DNA of 64,000 bases from Acidovorax sp. FJL06. Its GTDB lineage: Bacteria > Pseudomonadota > Gammaproteobacteria > Burkholderiales > Burkholderiaceae_C. This document shows positions 27,174-36,269 of the stretch, one piece after another. Position numbers and translations under genes: made by a program. The stretch spans positions 186,001-250,000 of the forward strand of contig NZ_QAJR01000010.1 in the NCBI RefSeq assembly GCF_003852545.1. Reading direction: 5' to 3'. The notes below the pieces were generated by a model. That model saw nothing but the letters and a program-made list of their open reading frames with translations. It was not told where the DNA came from and searched no databases. Position 1 is the stretch's first letter, and each line of letters opens with the position of its first letter.

Positions 27174-28043
27174 TTATCCCTTCACTGCACCGGCCGTCAG
27201 CCCGCGCACAAAAAATTTACCGGCCAGCACATAGATCACCATCGTGGGCAGGCCCGCGATGATGGCGGCCGCCATGTCCACGTTGTAGGCCTTCACACTG
27301 CTGGAGGTGTTGGCCAGGTTGTTGAGCCCCACGGTGATGGGCTTGGACTCGGTGCCCGAGAACACCACACCGAACAGAAAGTCGTTCCAGATGTTGGTGA
27401 ACTGCCAGATCAGCGTGACCATGACGATGGGCGTGGACAGCGGCAGCACGATGCGCCAAAAGATCTGCCAGAAGCTCGCACCGTCCATGCGCGCGGCGTT
27501 CACCAGCTCCTTGGGGATGGCCGCGTAGTAGTTGCGAAAGAACAGCGTGGTGCCCGCCAGCCCCGCCAAGCAGTGCACCAGCACCAGGCCGGTGATGGAG
27601 CTGGACAGCCCCAGCCAGCCCAGCACCTGGCTCATAGGCAGCAGCACCACCTGGAACGGCATGAACACGCCAAACAGCAGCAGACCGAACAGCGTGTCGC
27701 TGCCGCGAAACTTCCACAGGCTCAGCACATAGCCATTGAGCGCGCCCCACACGGTGGAGACCATCACCGCCGGCACGGCCATGGCCACCGAGTTCCAGAA
27801 GAACGGCCGCAGGCCGTTGCAATCGACGCCGGTACAGGCGCTGGACCACGCCGTGGACCAGGCCGCCCAGTTCAGCCCGCCGGGTAAGGCCAGCAGCGAG
27901 GTGGAGCGGATCTCCTCCGCATCCTTGAACGACGTGACCAGCATCGCATACAGCGGCAGCAGAAAGAACGCCACGGCCAGGGCCAGCACGGCATAGACCA
28001 GCAGGCGCCCCACGGACGGAAACACAGAGGGCTTAGCGGTCAT
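27174..28043 (-). CDS. gtsC: carbohydrate ABC transporter permease (GtsC/MalG type)
   Basis: A 289-residue inner-membrane protein with six hydrophobic segments. The first is VYAVLALAVAFFLLPLYAML, and the EAA loop that contacts the ATPase is NAARMDGASFWQIFWRIVLP. Together with GtsB it forms the channel of the importer. Its start overlaps the end of gtsB by 11 bases. Confidence 0.93.
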   Translation of the reverse strand: MTAKPSVFPSVGRLLVYAVLALAVAFFLLPLYAMLVTSFKDAEEIRSTSLLALPGGLNWAAWSTAWSSACTGVDCNGLRPFFWNSVAMAVPAVMVSTVWGALNGYVLSLWKFRGSDTLFGLLLFGVFMPFQVVLLPMSQVLGWLGLSSSITGLVLVHCLAGLAGTTLFFRNYYAAIPKELVNAARMDGASFWQIFWRIVLPLSTPIVMVTLIWQFTNIWNDFLFGVVFSGTESKPITVGLNNLANTSSSVKAYNVDMAAAIIAGLPTMVIYVLAGKFFVRGLTAGAVKG

Positions 28044-28911
28044 GGGGTTTGCTCCGCAGTTCGCTGTAAAGGTAAGGAATCACCAGGGCCGCCACGGTGG
28101 CCAGCATCATGGTGGCGCTGGCCGCGCCCAGGCCAATCTGCCCGCGCGAGAACGACATGGTGTACATGAAGGTGGCGGGCACATCGGTGGCAAAGCCGGG
28201 GCCGCCGGCCGTGAGCGCCATCACCAGGTCAAAGCTCTTGATCGCCAGGTGCGACAGCACCATGAGCGTGGAGAAGAACACCGGGCGCAGCGCGGGCAGC
28301 ACGATGCGCCAGTAGATGCGCGGCAGCGAGGCGCCATCGACCTGCGCGGCCTTGATGATGCTGTCGTCGATGCCGCGCAAGCCCGCCAGGAACAGCGCCA
28401 TCGCAAACCCGGCGCTCTGCCAGATGCCCGCGATCACCACGCAGTAGATCGCCATCTCGGTGTCCACCAGCCAGCCGAACGTGAAGCTCTCGAAGCCCCA
28501 GTCGTGCATGAGCTTTTCCAGGCCCAGGCTGGGGTTGAGCAGCCACTTCCAGGCCGTGCCCGTCACCACGAACGACAGCGCCATGGGGTACAGGTAGATG
28601 GTGCGCAGCGCGCCCTCGGCACGGATCTTCTGGTCCAGCAGCACGGCCAGCACCACGCCGATGGCGAGCGATCCGCCCACATAGCCCACGCCAAAAATGC
28701 CCAGGTTCTTGAGGGCGACCCACCAGCGGTCCATCTCCCAGAGCTTTTCGTACTGCGCCAGGCCCGCCCATTCGTAGTTGGGCAGCATGCGCGATGCGGT
28801 GAGGCTGAGCACCCCGTTCCACACCATCAGGCCATAGATGAAGGCAAAGCCCAGCACGAAGGCCGGGGCCACCACCAGCCTGGGCAGCCAGGTTTCAAAG
28901 GAATTCTTCAT
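28033..28911 (-). CDS. gtsB: carbohydrate ABC transporter permease (GtsB/MalF type)
   Basis: A 292-residue inner-membrane permease with six hydrophobic segments and the EAA loop AAQVDGASLPRIYWRIVLPA. The ATG at 28911 starts MKNSFETWLPRLVVAPAF; the upstream part of the frame is not typical and crosses the hairpin at 29017-29047. It is separated from the porin gene by 187 bases with an attenuator-like terminator, and is coupled to gtsC by overlap. Confidence 0.92.
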   Translation of the reverse strand: MKNSFETWLPRLVVAPAFVLGFAFIYGLMVWNGVLSLTASRMLPNYEWAGLAQYEKLWEMDRWWVALKNLGIFGVGYVGGSLAIGVVLAVLLDQKIRAEGALRTIYLYPMALSFVVTGTAWKWLLNPSLGLEKLMHDWGFESFTFGWLVDTEMAIYCVVIAGIWQSAGFAMALFLAGLRGIDDSIIKAAQVDGASLPRIYWRIVLPALRPVFFSTLMVLSHLAIKSFDLVMALTAGGPGFATDVPATFMYTMSFSRGQIGLGAASATMMLATVAALVIPYLYSELRSKPHDR

Positions 28912-29016
28912 TGCTTGCGAATCTCTGTTGCATACGCTCAATGCGCTTTGGGCGCCGTACGCGCTCCATGTGTTCCGTGTGCTCCATGCGTTCTCCGGCC
29001 CACGTGGCCTCGCATG

Positions 29017-29047
29017 AAAAAAGGGGGGTGCGCACCGAGCACCCCCC
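29017..29047 (-). terminator. attenuator/terminator between porin gene and gtsB
   Basis: GGGGGGTGC (29023-29031) pairs with GCACCCCCC (29039-29047). On the minus strand the stem is followed by six U residues. It should stop part of the transcripts after gtsA and the porin, giving more of those than of the permeases. Confidence 0.8.
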
Positions 29048-29098
29048 AATGAACAAAGTGTTTACCTCAAACTCACTCGCTTTCTCACTCGCTCCCGC

Positions 29099-30283
29099 TT
29101 ACCACCACACCTCGTACTGCACGCCCACCAGCGTGCGCGAGGTCTTGCCATTGGCGCCAAAGCTGCCCGCGTTGGCCACCGCCGCCGCCTGGTTCCAGTT
29201 GGCCTTGGTCACATACAGGCGCAGCTCGGGGCGCGACCAGAAGTCTTCGTTCAGGGCCAGCGCACCCGCCAGGGTCACCTTGCTCAGGCGCTGGTCCGGC
29301 CCCGTGCCCTTGCGCGTGGTGGTAGACACCTCGGCCAGGCCCTTGAAGTTCTTGGTGAAGGCGTACGAGCCACGGCCGCCCAGCGAGAAGTCCTTGGTCT
29401 GCACGCCGGTGATGTCGGCCTTGTTGGTCTGGTAGGCAATCAATGCCTGGCCGCCAAAGGGCCCGCTCTGCCAGTTGATCGCGTCCGCGATGCGCGTGGC
29501 GGTCTTGCCCGCGCCCTTGCCGTCGATGGACTCGAACTCGCCGTCGATGCGGGCATGGCCACGCGAGGTCTGCAGGAACAGCGCGTTGCTCAGGCCTTTC
29601 ACCATGAAATCCGACTGGTTGTGCGACACCGAGATGCCCGAACCCGAGCCCCCGCCCACCTGGCCGCTGCCGCCCACGGCGGTCAGCAGCACCCGCAGCT
29701 TGCCGCCGGGGTTGGTGTTGATCTCGGAGATGTCGGCATTGACGCGGTGCGCCTTCACGTTGCTGGGCAGGTGGCTGTCGAACTTGTCGCCCGTGAAGAC
29801 GCCCACGCCCAGCTTGGCGCCGCCCAGGGGAATGTCGGTCACGCCCGCGCCCTGGTTGTCGCCGTAGTTCATCAGGAAGTAGTCCACGATGTGCACGTCC
29901 TGGATGCGCAGGCGGCGCTGGCCGGCCCAGAACTTGGCCTCGGGGGAGAACGAGAGGCCGCTCATCTCCACATAGGCCTGCTCGGTGCCGATGTCGCCAC
30001 TGCCCCACTTGGCGGGCATGTAGTTCACCTTCCACTTCACGCCGCCCGCTTCAAAGGTGCGCGCAAAGTTGACTTCGATGCCGTTGTCGCCCTCGTTGCC
30101 CAGGCGGAACTTCTGCAGGTCGCCGCCGAGCGCCAGGTTGCCCTTGACGCCATCGGAGTGGTTGAACACCGGGCCGCCCCGCGAGTAACCGTTGAACTCA
30201 AAGCCTGCTACGTCCATAGCAAAGGCGCCATTCGCGCATGCGGCGGCCAAAGCCACCGCCGTGAGGCGGTTTCTTTTCATCAT
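29099..30283 (-). CDS. LamB/maltoporin-like carbohydrate porin
   Basis: A 394-residue outer-membrane protein with a signal peptide (cleavage near AFAMD at about 22). The mature start GFEFNGYSRGGPVF and the block AKFWAGQRRLRIQDVHIVDY followed by GDNQGAGVTDIPLG match the maltoporin family; E. coli LamB has WAGKRFYQRHDVHMIDFYY at this point. The C-terminus ends in EVWW, an aromatic barrel end. It sits between the binding-protein and permease genes, 22 bases after gtsA. Pseudomonads use an OprB porin here, so a LamB type is a different solution. The sugar is not certain. Confidence 0.87.
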   Translation of the reverse strand: MMKRNRLTAVALAAACANGAFAMDVAGFEFNGYSRGGPVFNHSDGVKGNLALGGDLQKFRLGNEGDNGIEVNFARTFEAGGVKWKVNYMPAKWGSGDIGTEQAYVEMSGLSFSPEAKFWAGQRRLRIQDVHIVDYFLMNYGDNQGAGVTDIPLGGAKLGVGVFTGDKFDSHLPSNVKAHRVNADISEINTNPGGKLRVLLTAVGGSGQVGGGSGSGISVSHNQSDFMVKGLSNALFLQTSRGHARIDGEFESIDGKGAGKTATRIADAINWQSGPFGGQALIAYQTNKADITGVQTKDFSLGGRGSYAFTKNFKGLAEVSTTTRKGTGPDQRLSKVTLAGALALNEDFWSRPELRLYVTKANWNQAAAVANAGSFGANGKTSRTLVGVQYEVWW

Positions 30284-30305
30284 GATGGGATCCCTCAGTG
30301 GTGGT

Positions 30306-31556
30306 TTATTTGGTCTTCGCGGCGGTCGCGATCTTCTTCATGGCGTCGGCGACGCTCACCTTGTCGTCATTCCAGAACTGGCTGACAACGTCCTTGATCG
30401 CCCCTTCGGTGGCGGGTGCAATCGCCATGCCGTGGGCCACGCTGGGCACCAGGCCACCGCTCTTGGCGGTGTCGGCAAAATCCTTGGCCGAGGCCTTGGC
30501 ACAGTCGTCGAACTTGTCCATCTTCTGGCCCGCCCGCACGGGGATGGAGCCCTTGTTCAGGTTGAACACCTCCTGGAACTCGGGGCTCATGATGGCGCCG
30601 GCCAGGTCGCTCTGGGCCTTCTGGGCCGCAGCGTCCTTGAGCTTGAACAGGATGAACGAGTCCACGTTGAAGGTGAACGACGCGGCCGTGCCCGGCGCCG
30701 CGGCGCACAGGAAGTCCTTGCCCGGGGCCTTGCCCGCCGCAATGAACTCGCCCTTGGCCCAGTCGCCCATGAGCTGGAAGCCCGCCTTGCCCTGGATCAG
30801 CATGGCCGTGGCCAGGTTCCAGTCGCGGCCGGGAGCGCCGGCGTCGGTGTAGGTCTTGATGCGGCGGAAGGTTTCGAGCGACTTCTTCATGGTGTCGCTG
30901 TTCAGCGCCTTGTCGTCGAGCTTGACCAGCGCGTCCTGGTAGAACTTGGCACCGCCCACGCCCAGCACCACGGATTCAAAGGTGGTGAAGTCCTGCCAGT
31001 TCTGGCCGCCATGGGCCACGGGCACCAGGCCGGCCGCCTTGAGCTTGTCGGCGGCAGCAAAGAACTCGTCCCAGGTCTTGGGCATGGCGGCCACGCCGGC
31101 CTTCTTCAGGGCTTCGGAGCTGGCCCACAGCCAGTTCACGCGGTGCACGTTGACGGGGGCCGCCACGTAGCTGCCCTTGTACTTCATCACGTCGGCCACG
31201 ACCTTGGGCAGCACCTCGTCCCACTTTTCGGCCTTGGCCAGTGCGTCCACGTTGGCCAGCACGCCTTCGGAGGCCCATTCCTGGATGGCCGGGCCCTTGA
31301 CCTGGGCCGCCGAGGGCGGGTTGCCCGAGATCACACGGCTCTTGAGCACCGTCATGGCGCTGTCGCCACCGCCGCCGGCCACGGCAAAGTCGCGCCAGGT
31401 GTGGCCCTTGCCCTGCATGATCTTCTTGAGCTCGGCGGCCGACTTGGCCTCGCCGCCCGAAGTCCAGTAGTGCAGGACCTCGACCTCCCCCGCGCTGGCC
31501 GACATCGCAGCCGCCAGGCCCACCGCCAGCGCGGCGGTCTTTGTCATCTTCCACAT
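30306..31556 (-). CDS. gtsA: sugar ABC transporter substrate-binding protein (GtsA type)
   Basis: A 416-residue periplasmic binding protein with a signal peptide ending ASA-GEVEV at about 22. Family blocks include EVLHYWTSGGEAKSAAELKK at the mature start, LKAAGLVPVAHGGQNWQDF and FQLMGDWAKGEF. It is of the extracellular solute-binding family 1 as in glucose importers. It is the first gene of the transport operon. A HexR-like site lies about 70 bases upstream. Glucose is the likely ligand because glk, zwf and edd are close by; mannitol-type or other sugars cannot be excluded. Confidence 0.92.
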   Translation of the reverse strand: MWKMTKTAALAVGLAAAMSASAGEVEVLHYWTSGGEAKSAAELKKIMQGKGHTWRDFAVAGGGGDSAMTVLKSRVISGNPPSAAQVKGPAIQEWASEGVLANVDALAKAEKWDEVLPKVVADVMKYKGSYVAAPVNVHRVNWLWASSEALKKAGVAAMPKTWDEFFAAADKLKAAGLVPVAHGGQNWQDFTTFESVVLGVGGAKFYQDALVKLDDKALNSDTMKKSLETFRRIKTYTDAGAPGRDWNLATAMLIQGKAGFQLMGDWAKGEFIAAGKAPGKDFLCAAAPGTAASFTFNVDSFILFKLKDAAAQKAQSDLAGAIMSPEFQEVFNLNKGSIPVRAGQKMDKFDDCAKASAKDFADTAKSGGLVPSVAHGMAIAPATEGAIKDVVSQFWNDDKVSVADAMKKIATAAKTK

Positions 31557-31625
31557 ACCCTTGTCTCCTCGACGTTGTTTTGAATCCGTTGCTGCGCCGC
31601 GAACCCGGTGGCATCCAGCGCAGTC

Positions 31626-31640
31626 GGTACTTTAATTACA
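31626..31640. promoter_or_regulatory. HexR-like operator before gtsA (degenerate)
   Basis: GGTACTTTAATTACA keeps the right arm TTACA and most of the AT core of the HexR consensus, 70 bases before gtsA. Weaker than the zwf and pgi sites. Confidence 0.45.
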
Positions 31641-31652
31641 ATAATTAATTTA

Positions 31653-31676
31653 ACTCTCAGGGCTTTCCCTGAGAGT
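31653..31676. promoter_or_regulatory. perfect 10-bp stem in gtsA / response-regulator divergent gap
   Basis: ACTCTCAGGG (31653-31662), loop CTTT, CCCTGAGAGT (31667-31676). It is 53 bases before the response-regulator start and has no U tract. It may be an operator or a leader RNA hairpin; the adjacent response regulator is one candidate to bind it. Confidence 0.5.
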
Positions 31677-31728
31677 CGCAGAAGGCCCACACAGGGGCCG
31701 CCGCAAGGGGCTTTGATATGCTCAATCC

Positions 31729-32448
31729 ATGGCCACGCTACTTATTGTCGAAGACGACGCCCTCCTGCTCGACGCACTCACCGGCCAGCTCCAGCAACTC
31801 GATTACAGCGTGTGCACGGCCAGCAGCGTGCCGCAGGCCATGGCCCTTTTGCAGGCCCAGGCGGTGGACGGCATCATCCTGGACCTGGGGCTGCCCGGCG
31901 CCGATGGCATGGAGCTGCTCACCTGGGCGCGCACGCACATTGCGGGCCTGCCGGTGCTGATCCTGACGGCCCGCGACGGCGTGGAAGACCGCGTGCTTGG
32001 GCTCAACGCCGGGGCCGACGACTACCTCACCAAGCCCTTCAACATGCAGGAGCTGCAGGCCCGCCTGCAGGCCATGCTGCGCCGCGCCCGGCAGCCCGCC
32101 TTCACGCAGGCCAGCAGCGCCGCGGGCGGCGCCAGCACCACCATCGGCCCCCTGGTGCTGGACCACGCCAGCCATGCGGCGGCACTCAACGGCGACCTGC
32201 TCGACCTCACCCAGCGCGAGTGGGAGCTGCTGGAGCTGCTGGTGCACCGCTGCGGCGAAGTGGTCACCCGCGACGATGTGCTCGCCGCCTGGCGCGCCAG
32301 CCCGCCCGAGCCCGGGCAAACCACGGCGGCGCCACTCAACTCCAACGCCCTGGAGGTGTATGTGCACCGGCTGCGCAAGAAGCTCGACCCGTCCAACCTG
32401 GTGATCCGCAACATCCGCGGCCTGGGCTACATGCTGGAGAAGCCGTGA
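31729..32448 (+). CDS. OmpR/PhoB-family response regulator
   Basis: A 239-residue two-domain regulator. The receiver domain has the acidic pair in LLIVEDDALLLD, the phosphorylated Asp52 in IILDLGLPG and Lys102 in DDYLTKPF. The winged-helix domain (about 140-235) contains LDLTQREWELLELLVHRCGE and VYVHRLRKKLDPSNLVIRNI. It closely resembles TctD/QseB-type regulators. The sensor kinase gene follows after 45 bases. The target is not known; the divergent sugar transporter is a natural candidate. Confidence 0.94.
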   Translation: MATLLIVEDDALLLDALTGQLQQLDYSVCTASSVPQAMALLQAQAVDGIILDLGLPGADGMELLTWARTHIAGLPVLILTARDGVEDRVLGLNAGADDYLTKPFNMQELQARLQAMLRRARQPAFTQASSAAGGASTTIGPLVLDHASHAAALNGDLLDLTQREWELLELLVHRCGEVVTRDDVLAAWRASPPEPGQTTAAPLNSNALEVYVHRLRKKLDPSNLVIRNIRGLGYMLEKP

Positions 32449-32493
32449 TGCGAGAGAGCCCCCCTCTGACGCACTTTGCGCTGGGCGGCTGAC

Positions 32494-33885
32494 ATGCGCC
32501 ACGTTCCCGGCGTTTCCCTGCAGCGCAAGCTGCTGCTGTGGCTGCTGCTGCCGCAGCTGGTGCTGTGGCTCTCCGGCGGGTTTCTGGCCTGGCGCATCGC
32601 GCTGCAGAACGGCGAAAAAGGCATCGACCAGACGCTGACGCAGTCGGTGCGCGCGCTGGCGCGGCAGATCAAGCCGATTGGCGACGGGCTGCTGGTGGAC
32701 TTTCCGAAGGCCGCGCAGGACATCCTGGAGCAGGACCCGGCCGACCGCATCACCTACATGGTGTCCTCGCCCCCCGGCCGCTTCCTGCTGGGCAACGCCC
32801 AGCTCCCCCCGCCACCGCCGGTCGATGTGGCCGTGGGCGAAGCGTTTCTGTACCAGGCGCGGGTGGACGACAAGCCCGTGCGTGTGGCCCTGCTGGACGT
32901 GGACTACGGCACAGCCCAGACGCGCCAGCGCCTGCGCGTGCAGGTGGCCCAGAGCCTCACGGTGCGCGAGCGCATTGCCCAGGAGCTGCTGGCGCAAATG
33001 CTGATCCCCATGGGCCTGATGGGGCTGGCGCTGAGCGCACTGGTGTATGCGGGCGTGTTGCGCGGGCTGCAGCCCCTGAAGCGCCTGGAGGCGCAGATCG
33101 AGCAGGCCGGTGCTCGCCCCCATGGCACCAGCAACCCCCTGCCCCCCATTGAGCTGACCTCGGCCCCGCAGGAGGTGCATTCGCTCGCCAGCACCATCAA
33201 CCGCCTGCTCGATGCGGTGGCCCGGGGCCAGCAGAAGGAAAAGCGTTTTCTGAACGACGCCGCGCACCAGCTGCGCACGCCGCTGGCGGGGCTGATCGGC
33301 CAGACCGAGCTGGCCCTGCACGAAAGCCACGAGCCCGCCGTACAGGCGCGCCTGCACAAGGTGCTGTCGGCCGCACAGCGCAGCGCCCACCTGGTGCACC
33401 AGCTGCTGCAGCTGGCGCGCTCCGAGTCCACCGTGGACCTGCAGACCATCGACCTGGCCGCCCTGGCCCGCGAGGTGGCCCGAGAATGGGCCGCCCGCGC
33501 CCTGGCGCAGGGCATGGACCTGGGCTATGAAGGCGACGAGCAGCTCACCGTGCAAGGCCAACCCCTTCTGCTGCGCGAGGCGCTCAACAACCTCATCGAC
33601 AACGCGCTGCACTACGCAGGGCCAGACGCCACCGTCACGGTGCGGGTGTCCACGGCGCCGGGCCGCAAGGCCCTGCTGGCCGTGGAGGACGACGGCCCGG
33701 GCGTGCCCCCCGAACACCTCACCGATCTGTTTGCGCGCTTCTGGCGCGGCTCCGACAAGGCCGGGGGCTGCGGCCTGGGCCTGTCCATCGTCAAGGGCAT
33801 TGCCCAGCGGCACGGCGGCCAGACCATTGCCGAACCCCTGGTGCCGCACGGCCTGCGCGTGGGCCTCAAGATCCCGCTGCCATAG
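32494..33885 (+). CDS. two-component sensor histidine kinase
   Basis: A 463-residue kinase with two membrane helices (about 13-33 and 168-188) around a periplasmic domain of about 135 residues, of the 2CSK type seen in TctE-like kinases. A HAMP-like linker follows, then the phosphorylated His258 in FLNDAAHQLRTPLAGLIGQ. The ATPase domain has LREALNNLIDNALHYAG (N box), AVEDDGPGVPPEHL (G1) and GGCGLGLSIVKGIAQRHGG (G2). The ATG at 32494 begins MRHVPGVSLQRKLLLW. It pairs with the regulator before it. The ligand is unknown; TctE-type kinases usually sense small carboxylates. Confidence 0.93.
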   Translation: MRHVPGVSLQRKLLLWLLLPQLVLWLSGGFLAWRIALQNGEKGIDQTLTQSVRALARQIKPIGDGLLVDFPKAAQDILEQDPADRITYMVSSPPGRFLLGNAQLPPPPPVDVAVGEAFLYQARVDDKPVRVALLDVDYGTAQTRQRLRVQVAQSLTVRERIAQELLAQMLIPMGLMGLALSALVYAGVLRGLQPLKRLEAQIEQAGARPHGTSNPLPPIELTSAPQEVHSLASTINRLLDAVARGQQKEKRFLNDAAHQLRTPLAGLIGQTELALHESHEPAVQARLHKVLSAAQRSAHLVHQLLQLARSESTVDLQTIDLAALAREVAREWAARALAQGMDLGYEGDEQLTVQGQPLLLREALNNLIDNALHYAGPDATVTVRVSTAPGRKALLAVEDDGPGVPPEHLTDLFARFWRGSDKAGGCGLGLSIVKGIAQRHGGQTIAEPLVPHGLRVGLKIPLP

Positions 33886-33892
33886 CGCAAAA

Positions 33893-33922
33893 AACAAAAG
33901 CGCCCCGCAAGGCGCTTTTGTT
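33893..33922 (+). terminator. terminator after the sensor kinase
   Basis: A 12-bp perfect stem, AACAAAAGCGCC (33893-33904) and GGCGCTTTTGTT (33911-33922), loop CCGCAA. A and T runs form part of the stem. Confidence 0.85.
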
Positions 33923-33969
33923 TGCAAGGCCGAGGCGGATCCGGCCAGCGGCTCATACCCGTCTGTGTT

Positions 33970-34036
33970 CAATCCACAAGAACCGTTCGGATTGAGTCCG
34001 AACGGTTTTCTCTTTTTGAATGCCCATCGGTATCAG
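33970..34036. repeat. REP-like palindromic element B
   Basis: AACCGTTCGG (33981-33990) and CCGAACGGTT (33998-34007) make a perfect hairpin followed by a T-rich run. Both flanks match element A (25975-26058), with a shorter loop region. Confidence 0.75.
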
Positions 34037-34203
34037 TTATCCCTGGCGCAGCGCGCGCCACCCGCAGCAGATGAAACCGGCGCGGCCCCAGCCAGCGCCC
34101 CCGTGCAAGGGCCGCCCCGCCGCACCGGGGGCGTCCCCCTCCCGAATCGCGCAGCGAGTCGAGAGAGGGGGAAGGCGCGAAGCGCCTCAGGGGGTGCTTC
34201 ACT

Positions 34204-35151
34204 TCAGGCCGCAAGAATCAGCTTTTCCAGCTTCACCGCATCGGCCGCAAAGGCGCGGATGCCTTCGGCCAGCTTCTCCGTGGCCATGGCGTCTTCATTG
34301 AGTGCGTAGCGGAAACCGGCCTCGTCGTAGTGCACAGCCGGCAGGTCCAGCTGGCGTGCCGCCTCGGCATTGAGCGCGGGCTGCAGCGGGGCATCGCTCG
34401 CGGCCAGCTGGGCCAGCAGCTCGGGGGCAATGGTCAGCAGGTCACAGCCCGCCAGCGCCGTGATCTGGCCCACGTTGCGGAAGCTCGCACCCATCACCTC
34501 GGTAGCGATGCCAAAGCGCTTGTAGTGGTGGTAGATCTGCGTGACCGACTGCACACCGGGGTCGTTGGCACCGCTGCGCGCGGCTTCGTCCCAGCCCGCA
34601 CCGGCCTGCTTCTTGTACCAGTCGTAGATGCGGCCCACAAAGGGCGAGATCAGCTGCACCTTGGCATCGCCGCAGGCCACGGCCTGGGCAAACGAGAACA
34701 GCAGCGTGAGGTTGGTGTGGATGCCCTTGCGCTCCAGCTGCTCGGCGGCCTGGATGCCCTCCCAGGTGGAGGCGATCTTGATGAGCACGCGGTCGATGTG
34801 GATGCCTTCGGCCTGGTACAGCTCGATGATGCGTTCGGCGCGGGTCACGGTGGCGCTGGTGTCAAAGCTCAGGCGGGCATCCACTTCGGTGGAAACACGG
34901 CCCGGGATAGTGGCCAGGATTTCGCGGCCAAAACGCACCAGCAGGCGGTCGATGATCTCGTCCATTGCGCGGCCCTTGAACTGCGCCACGGTGTCTTGCA
35001 GCAGCGGCGCGTACTCGGGCTTTTGCACAGCCTTGAGGATCAGCGAGGGATTGGTGGTGGCATCCTGGGGCTGGAACTGCGCCAGTTGCTTGAAGTCGCC
35101 GGTGTCGGCAACCACGGTGGTGAACTGTTTGAGGGCGTCGAGTTGGTTCAT
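34204..35151 (-). CDS. tal: transaldolase
   Basis: Moves a three-carbon unit between sugar phosphates in the non-oxidative pentose phosphate pathway. The 315-residue TalB-type enzyme has [14 protein letters not shown] near the start and [12 protein letters not shown]. The Schiff-base lysine is in [12 protein letters not shown] (Lys125), and [15 protein letters not shown] is also typical. The ATG at 35151 gives the normal length; a longer frame upstream lies inside the ABC ATPase gene. It follows that ATPase gene by 7 bases, so it is part of the afu-like operon. Confidence 0.96.
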   Translation of the reverse strand: MNQLDALKQFTTVVADTGDFKQLAQFQPQDATTNPSLILKAVQKPEYAPLLQDTVAQFKGRAMDEIIDRLLVRFGREILATIPGRVSTEVDARLSFDTSATVTRAERIIELYQAEGIHIDRVLIKIASTWEGIQAAEQLERKGIHTNLTLLFSFAQAVACGDAKVQLISPFVGRIYDWYKKQAGAGWDEAARSGANDPGVQSVTQIYHHYKRFGIATEVMGASFRNVGQITALAGCDLLTIAPELLAQLAASDAPLQPALNAEAARQLDLPAVHYDEAGFRYALNEDAMATEKLAEGIRAFAADAVKLEKLILAA

Positions 35152-35158
35152 GGCGCCA

Positions 35159-36241
<1,083 letters not shown>

Positions 36242-36269
36242 GGCGTGTCTTCTTTGTTCTTGAAAGGGG

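Larger units (their letters stand above)
33886..34203. other. 318-base intergenic region: terminator and repeats
   Basis: Between the convergent kinase and tal genes. It holds the kinase terminator (33893-33922), REP-like element B (33970-34036), and a GC-rich stretch (34080-34195) with CGCGCAGCGAGTCGAGAGAG and GGCGCGAAGCGCCTCAGGGG, a type of sequence common between Comamonadaceae genes. No coding sequence is supported. Confidence 0.75.
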
